A stretch of 64,000 nucleotides of DNA from Schizophyllum amplum (Eukaryota > Basidiomycota > Agaricomycetes > Agaricales > Schizophyllaceae). Below the pieces are notes generated by a model that saw nothing but the letters and a program-made list of their open reading frames with translations, made no database searches and was not told the DNA's origin. The DNA is taken from NCBI GenBank assembly GCA_007026445.1, contig VDMD01000098.1, positions 1 to 64,000 on the forward strand, in the 5' to 3' direction. Both the position numbers and the translations under genes were made by a program. Of the stretch, positions 57,896 to 64,000 are shown piece after piece (the first letter of the stretch is position 1; every line of letters starts with the position of its first letter).

Positions 57896-60081
57896 ATGGC
57901 CCTTGGCTTTTCCGGGCTCAAAATTCGTTTCGGCGGCGGCGGGAACGACGACAACATGAAGTCCCGCGCCGACCTCGAGAAGGGCGCCGCGGGGACTTCG
58001 TTCGTGGAATACAACGCAGCGCGGACGAGGCGCTTCGTCTCGCAGAACCTCAGCTACATCATCATCTTCTCCGCCGTCTTCATTTTCGTGCGCATCTATA
58101 CCAGCCGAACGCTCATATCCCTTTCGACCGTGCCCGAGGAGATCGTAGAGGTCGACCCACATCCCATCCCCCAGCTTATTGCGGACGCGCAAGAGCGCTT
58201 TGAGCGCAAAGTCGCGCGGCAGAGCCGGACGCTAGAGGCCGCAGCGGCGGAGTATCGCCGGCGCTACGGTCGCAATCCCCCGAAGGGTTTCGACAAGTGG
58301 TGGGCATTCGCAAAGGACAACGACTTCGTGATGGTCGACGAGTTCGACGGGCTGGTCGACGACCTCGAGCCGTTCTGGGAGATCTCGGGCGAGGAGCTCG
58401 CCCGGCGAGCGCTGCAGGTGCGCGTATAGCGGGGCGATCGTGCGCAGAAACTGACATGCAAGCAGGCCATTGAGCTCCCCTCCATTGACTTGGTGTCTAT
58501 TCGCGATGGCAAATGGGCAAATATCCGCAAGCAGGGTTTTGAAGACACGGAGGAGGGTGCCCGCGCGCACGGCTTCCGCGTCATGTTGGAAAAGTTCGCG
58601 CATGAAGTACGTTGCATATTCGTCTGGGGGGACGATGACTGACCCCGCTCGCAGCTGCCCGATCTCGTTTTCCCTATCAACGCGAAGGCTGAGGGCCGCA
58701 TCATCATCCCCTGGGAGCACCGAGCGTACCCCAACATGACCACGTACGACTACTCTGGTGCGTGCACCATCACGCCTGCCCCTTCATTCACTCATGACCA
58801 TGTAGCTGGCATCGAATCTGTTCTCGGTGGTCCCTTCATCCCGAGCTGGACAGGTGACGGCAGCGTATGGAACTCATGGCGGCGGACCTGCAAGCCCACA
58901 GACCCCGCCCGCCAAATCTACTCCGGCACACGCAACATCTTCTCCCCGCCCCCCGTCGACTACCTCAATACCAGCAAGACCGCAGTTGAGCTCGATCTGA
59001 CGTTCGTCAGCGAGACGCCGTCAAAAATCGACTACTGCCAGCAGCCGCAGGACCACTACAGCCAGGGCCACTTCTTCTCCGACTGGCGTGTCATTCCCAT
59101 GCTCTACCCCATCTTCTCCCCCGCGAACACCAAGGGCTTTTACGACATCAAGATCCCCAGCCATTACTACTACGGCGGCACGAAGGAGTACACGTACGCG
59201 TGGGACCAGGAGCACCTCGAGCAGAAGCTCGTGGACGACATGGAGAAGCCGTGGGACGAGAAGAGCGACAAGATCTTCTGGCGCGGCGCGACGACCGGCG
59301 GTGGCGGCAACCCTGCCGGCTTTTCCGCCCAGTACCAGCGCCACCGCTTCCTGCGCATGACCTCGGACCAGTCCGACGCCCCGCGGCCCGTCACATTCGC
59401 GCACCCGCCCGACTCGACGAACTACACGACCGCATCCGTGCCCGTGAGCCAGCTGAACGCGGAGTTGATGGACGCGGCCTTCACGAAGGCGACGAACCCG
59501 GGCGAGTACCCCGGCGGGCTCGAGGCGCTGCAGGCGACGCACCGCTTCGCGGACCCCGTCCCGCTGGGCGCGCACTGGTCGTACAAGTACCTCGTCGACC
59601 TCGACGGCATGAGCTACTCCGGGCGCTTCATGTCCTTCCTGGCGAGCGACTCGGTGCCGGTGAAGGCGACTCTGTACCGCGAGTTCTTCTCCGAGTGGAT
59701 CGAGCCCTGGGTGCACTTCATCCCCATGTCGCTCAACTACTCGGAGATCTACAATATCCACGCGTACTTTTCGGGTGCACCGCAAGTCGCGCTGACCGCA
59801 CTGAACGAGACGAACACCGAGGAGGAGGAGGAGGGCGCCCTGACGACGATACAGACGCGTGAACGGCGACCAACAGGCGACGAGCGGCTGCACCGAATCG
59901 CGCAGGACGGCAAGCGGTGGAAGAACACGATCGGCCGCAAGGTCGACATGGAGGGTGAGTGCAGCGAGGGGGTTTTGATTGCGGTTAGCTAACAGCGCTT
60001 GCAGTATACGTCTACCGCCTCTGCCTGGAGTACGCGCGACTGAGCGCGAGCGACCGGAGTACGATGGATTACCTTGGTTGA
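57896..60081 (+). CDS. GT90/CAP10-like glycosyltransferase, type II membrane protein
   Basis: Predicted 663 residues in five exons: 57896-58417, 58466-58606, 58655-58757, 58806-59954 and 60005-60081. A short cytosolic N-terminus precedes one membrane segment (about residues 52-67, SYIIIFSAVFIFVRIY), the arrangement of Golgi type II enzymes. The lumenal part has the fungal CAP10 layout: AAEYRRRYGRNPPKGFDKWW; then IFWRGATTGG; later LGAHWSYKYLVDLDGMSYSGRF and EWIEPWVHFIPMSLNYSEI. Relatives include Cryptococcus Cap10/Cas-type and POGLUT-like glycosyltransferases, usually xylosyl- or glucosyltransferases. Donor and acceptor are unknown. The third intron (48 nt) has no stop and is a multiple of three. 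An acidic Glu run precedes the C-terminus. Confidence 0.9.
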
Positions 60082-60230
60082 TACTCGACTCGGGCTGGCC
60101 CCGTCCCTCCCCTCCTCGCCCCTCCCTCTCCTCGCCCCTCGCCTTCTCCTCGCCCCTCGCCTTCTCCTAGCCCCTCGCCTTCTCCTAGCCCCTCCCTCCC
60201 TCCCCCCTCCCCGTTACTTACCGTCTTGCA
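60082..60230. repeat. pyrimidine-rich short tandem repeats
   Basis: Imperfect repeats of CCTCGCCTTCTCCT(C/A)GCCC directly after the GT90-like stop codon (about 60100-60215). A strand-asymmetry switch occurs here: pyrimidine-rich on the plus strand before 60230, purine-rich after 60330. Confidence 0.8.
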
Positions 60231-60329
60231 TTTACTGACACATAAATATCTTACGAGGCTGATGTAGACTAGTATTTATTGATACCTGGACTGATTGAAT
60301 ACTAATGATGCTGCGAGTTATCGACGGTG

Positions 60330-61440
60330 TGAGAGGGAGGGGGAGGCGAGGCGAGGGGGAGGAGAGGGGAGGCGAGAGGGGGAGGCGAGAGGGGGAGGTG
60401 AGAGAGGAGGCGAGGGGGGAGGGGGGAGGGGGGAGGAACGTAACCATGAGTGAGCGTGAGCACACATAAGGACGAGGGAGAGGAGGGGGGCAAGGAGCGA
60501 CGGCAAAGGGAGAGGAGGGGGAGGGGGGACGAGAGGGGAGGAGGGAGCAAGGGGGAGCGAAGGGAGGGGGAGCAAGGAGTCGACAAGTACGCAGTTATGC
60601 AGAATGAAGACAAGAACAAAGGGGAAGGTGGGGGGAGGACGAACGAGAGGGAGGGGGAGGGAGGGGGGATGAGAGGGGAGGAAGGGGAGGAGGAGGGGAA
60701 AAGTCGACGAGTTAGCAGGAGCGAGGAATGAAGACGAAAACGAAGGGGAACGTTGGGGGAGGAAAAACGAGAACGAGGGAGAGGGGGGCGTGAAGGAGGG
60801 AGAAGAAGGGAGGGAGCAAGGGTGAAGGAGTGAGCAAGGAATAGAGGTAATTGAAGTCGACGAGTTTAGACGAGAGCAAGGGAATGGTGGGGGGGGGAGG
60901 AAAAACGAGAAGGAGGGCGAGGCAGGGGGAGGGGAGGAGCGAGAATGAGGGAGGGCGAGGGAGGGAGCGAGGGTGAAGGAGGAGCGAGGGAGGGGAGGGA
61001 AGGAGTCGACGAAAACGAAGGTCAAGGTAGGGGGGAGCGACGAGAGGGGAGGGAGGGGAGCGAGGGGGAGGGGGGGGGAGCGAGGGGGGAAGGACGGAGT
61101 GATGGGAGGGGGAGATAGGCGTTGAGGAGTGCGTAGGAGCGCGGCATGAAGACGAGAATAAAGGGAAAGGTGGGGGGAGGGATGACGAGAGGGAGGGGGA
61201 GAGGGGGGGAGGGGAGGGAGAGGGAGGAGCGAGAAGGAAGGAGAGAGCGAGGGGGAAGGAGGGAGCAGCAACTTGGGAGGTAAGGAGTCGACGAGTCTAG
61301 AGTAGACGAGAATGAAGGGAAAGGTGGGGGAGTGTGAACGAGAGGGAGGACGAGGGCGAGGGGAGCCGTGGGGGGAAGACTCGAGGGGGAGAGGCGCGAA
61401 AGGAGTGACGGAACTTGTAGTCTTACTCATGCCGCGCAAT
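60330..61440. repeat. purine-rich minisatellite, about 140-bp period
   Basis: Over 1.1 kb the plus strand is almost entirely G and A. The anchor GTCGAC occurs at 60579, 60713, 60856, 61005 and 61287, giving spacings of 134, 143, 149 and 282 (about two units). Around each anchor the order recurs: a GAAGACGA(A/G)AA(C/T)(G/A)AAGGG-like segment, GGTGGGGGGAGG, then a G-rich stretch. The unit lacking its GTCGAC near 61146 keeps the rest. The long minus-strand Pro/Ser/Leu-rich ORFs here are compositional artefacts. Confidence 0.85.
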
Positions 61441-62200
61441 TTGTGCTCACTCACTTATCGAGGTCGGACAGGATCAGGAAGTGTAAAGGATTCTTGAGAC
61501 TAGCAAGCAAGGAGCGAGGAAGCAAGGGAGGAAGGACGGAAGAAGCAGGGGAGGGAAGGGGAGGGGGAGTGACATGGTGTGAACACGATGAGTAAATGAA
61601 CGATGTCGGTGAGTAGCGAGTTAAGATGAGCAAGGATTATATGGGGGAATAGGTGCCGTAAACCGTGCTAGCAAGCCCAATCGAGTTGACGAAGAGACAG
61701 GACAGCGCCCGAGACAAGCGCGCGAGGGTGGAGGGAAGAACGAGGTCTCGCGACTCCAAGTTACACTCTCACTGTGCTCCAACGTCAACTCGCATGTCAC
61801 CTGAGCCAGATGTTGTATTTACGAGCGTCGTACAGAAGCGTACAGTATACGTGAAAGTAAAGAAACGTCGACGGCAGACAGGGTGGAGGTAGGACGCGAG
61901 GAAGGGGGAGGGGGGACTGATGTGAACGATAAGCTACGATACTGAAGGATTATATGGGAGAATAGGTGCCGTACACTGTTCTAGTAAGGACGACGACGTC
62001 GAAGAAGACGCGGGGTGAACGAAGAGGTGCGCATCGCAAGTACGCTCGCAATGACTCGTCGAACCTAACCCGCGTGTCGACTTGAACTCGTACTTACATT
62101 CCTCTCGCTCGTCTTGTGAAGCCGTCGTTGTATTCGCAAGTTCAAAGGGGCACCGTTGGACGCGAAATCATGTATATTGACTATCTACAGAGTACATGGC
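61441..62200. repeat. degenerate 315-bp direct repeat
   Basis: GGATTATATGGG(G/A)GAATAGGTGCCGTA occurs at about 61633 and again at 61948. Weaker matches continue on both sides (CTAGCAAG/CTAGTAAGGAC, GTTGTATTTACGAG/GTTGTATTCGCAAG). This indicates an old tandem duplication of roughly 315 bp. No gene was supported. Confidence 0.55.
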
Positions 62201-64000
62201 TACTGTCCCTACGAGATACGTTAACACCGCCCCCCTCGCACACTCGTGCTGACTGGATTCCCTCGCCGCAGCGAAGTTGGCGTGCACGGCGACATGTCGA
62301 ACGTCGTCGAGGCGGAGGCGTGAGTGGATGACTGTCGGCTTGCGGATGACGCGCCGACTAATAAACAGCTTCTTGATGTGTGCGCGAGAGGCCGCGCAGA
62401 GGCATGGTTCGGCGTGGCGGAGGGTGGGCGTAAGGAACCCACGAGCGGGTCAAACTCTACGTATGTGGCGCAAGAAATCTGTAGACGGAAATCAGTCTTT
62501 GACCAAGGTGGCAAGCACGAGCAGCGAGCACGGGCGACGACGACCCCGGTCACCCGTGTCCGAAGCCATATGTAAGTAGGTGAGTAGGTTTGAACGAGCG
62601 AGCTACAGACCTCGTCGCGCGGGTGCGATATAAGTAACCTGGGAACAAGGCGAGAGTATTGTACTCAATCGTACCAGAGTACGAGTAAAGGGGGTCCTGG
62701 GACCGTACGTAGGATAATGTAATGCAACTCACGAGAAAATGGCAAGTCCTCGGCGGCGCCGCGTCGGGCTCATCCGCCGCTCTCTCGGCCCTGCTCACCA
62801 GGTGAGCAGACAGGTCTCGGCGCAGTATCAGTACCTGCGCGCATCACATTAGCGTCACATACTCAAAAGTCAATATGCGGGCGCAAGCGCCTTACTGAGT
62901 AGACCCCTCGCGAGGGCACCTTGGACTTGCGACCTGAGACGCGGTCAACGGCCGGCGCACCGGCCGTGCCGCGTACTCGTGACGGAGTAGGTATGAACCC
63001 GGATCGTGGACGACGCCTGCGAGCCGCGTTAGTTGAGAAAGGAAATGATATACAATAATCACTCACAAGGGTTGTGCGGCGGCGCTGCGCGCCGCCCGCC
63101 GCGCCGTAGACCCATAGTCCCGCCCCTCAAAGCAGGCGCGGCTGCCCACGAGAATTCCCGCGCGAATATTCTGCAAAATGACTTCATTCTGCATAATTTT
63201 GACGGTCAGAAACTCACCAAAAACCCCCTCCGCTTAGACCGGCATATGGGGCTATTGGAGCGCGACGAGGACGCCTGCAGAGCGTCGCCATGACGACGAC
63301 GGACGACGAGGTCGGTCGCGGAGGCCTGGCGAGCCCTTGTGGGTGCGTGTGTGCCCGCTGCGAAAAAGTCAGGATATGCGCCACGTTCCACGAGCGGCAC
63401 TCACCGCTTCAACGTTCATGACGACGGCATTGCCGTTGAGCTCGTCCGCGGCGAACGCGCGCCACCGGCGGCGCGCGGTCTCGAGTCAGTCACGGCGTGG
63501 TCACGTGATTCAATGTTGAACTTGCGAGAGCTCGCGAAGGGGCGTGGCTCACTACGGCGAGCATGTCAGTGACGGGCGCGTCAGGCAGCGATTGACCTCA
63601 CATGCGAAGCGTCCGTGGTTGCGGACTTCGCCGCAATGTTGTGGGTCCGAGTATGAGCGACGTGGCAAACGTGAGGGGTGATTCGTTGTGCTGATTGGCG
63701 ACGTGTCGCGGCGCGTGGGCCTGCTACAACAACAAAGACAACTGCGTTAGTATGAGACAATACACATATACAAGTACTCACAAATAGACGGTGGTCCTCG
63801 TGCAGTTGTGGGTCCAGGTGGATGCGGCGAGATGGACGTGAGGGGATGTTCGTTGTTGGTGGTGGCGCGTGCCGCGGTATTCCCTGGGAGACTGTCAACA
63901 AGGCTCCATGTGCGACGAGGCAGACACGTACCCGATGACCAGAGCGCCGCGCTTCTGAAGGACGTCGCAGGCGTCGTCACAAACGTCAGCCACCAACGTC
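62201..64000. other. GC-rich region with exon-like fragments, no assembled gene
   Basis: Several short open blocks are bounded by good splice motifs. On the plus strand, 62275-62322 is followed by a GTGAGT...AACAG intron and an open block to 62573. On the minus strand, blocks lie between GTGAGT donors near 63774, 63402 and 63215 and acceptors upstream. Two minus-strand blocks (about 63790-63880 and 63640-63715) resemble each other (CGCGCCACCACC/CGCGACACGTCGCC, ACCCACAAC ends), suggesting exon duplication. I could not join them into a protein or recognise a family. The gene, if any, may continue past 64000. Confidence 0.3.

Noticed and set aside
59021..59893. 290-codon minus-strand ORF antisense to the GT90-like gene
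   Set aside because: Shadow ORF produced by GC-rich third positions of the real plus-strand gene; Arg/Val-rich without any family feature.
60579..61292. Regularly spaced GTCGAC motifs suggesting a CRISPR-like array
   Set aside because: Spacers are themselves repeated G/A-rich sequence, the period is too long, and the genome is fungal; it is a minisatellite.
60318..61454. 378-codon minus-strand ORF rich in Ser, Pro and Leu
   Set aside because: It is the complement of the polypurine minisatellite; composition and repeat period explain it, and no domain or splice logic supports it.
62980..63045. tRNA-like text (minus-strand CGGGTTCATACC) in the GC-rich end region
   Set aside because: The flanking bases do not form T-arm, D-arm and acceptor stems.

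Overview
The window looks like nuclear DNA of a filamentous basidiomycete, most likely a mushroom-forming Agaricomycete and perhaps a polypore. Nearly every gene is cut by short introns (about 45-65 nt, GT..AG, often with a CTAAC/CTGAC branch site), and the gene content is typical of that group: F-box-like and BTB/POZ proteins, multi-pass membrane proteins of the basidiomycete 7TM type, a GT90/CAP10-like glycosyltransferase and a GH29 fucosidase. All assignments are read from sequence motifs without database searches. Exon joins were worked out by hand from splice motifs and reading phase.

Layout. 1-4.5 kb: a broken aldo-keto reductase end, an F-box-like gene (-) and a ferric-reductase-type flavocytochrome (-). 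4.5-7.4 kb: no gene I can support. 7.5-11.0 kb: a large disordered coiled-coil protein (-). 11.5-12.0 kb: a 503-bp MITE-like foldback element between TA dinucleotides. 12.3-18.3 kb: an inverted duplication, 7TM(+) BTB(+) facing BTB(-) 7TM(-), with matching exon structure including a 13-nt microexon and a GC-AG intron. 19.0-24.6 kb: a TXNDC17-like thioredoxin-fold protein and two unrecognised genes. 25.2-30.3 kb: F-box (-), FAD monooxygenase (+), BTB (-). 30.5-34.8 kb: a tandem array of three small membrane-protein genes with shared promoter sequence; the middle copy is frameshifted. 36.5-40.2 kb: a secreted alpha-L-fucosidase in 17 exons. 40.5-47.1 kb: two paralogues of a family I do not recognise (first copy degenerate) with another unknown gene between them. 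47.4-49.2 kb: a MYND-finger protein. 50.1-57.1 kb: a BTB gene and three related F-box genes, two of them a clear tandem pair. 57.9-60.1 kb: the GT90-like gene. 60.1-61.5 kb: a purine-rich minisatellite with a period near 140 bp. 61.6-64.0 kb: further degenerate repeats and exon-like pieces that I could not assemble into a gene.

How the genes fit together. This is not a metabolic cluster. The strongest theme is repeated local duplication of lineage-specific families, several of them (five F-box-like and four BTB/POZ genes) being candidate substrate adaptors of cullin E3 ubiquitin ligases. The ferric reductase, fucosidase, FAD monooxygenase and GT90 enzyme look like independent functions. Several coding regions carry small indels; a few of these could be assembly errors rather than biology.
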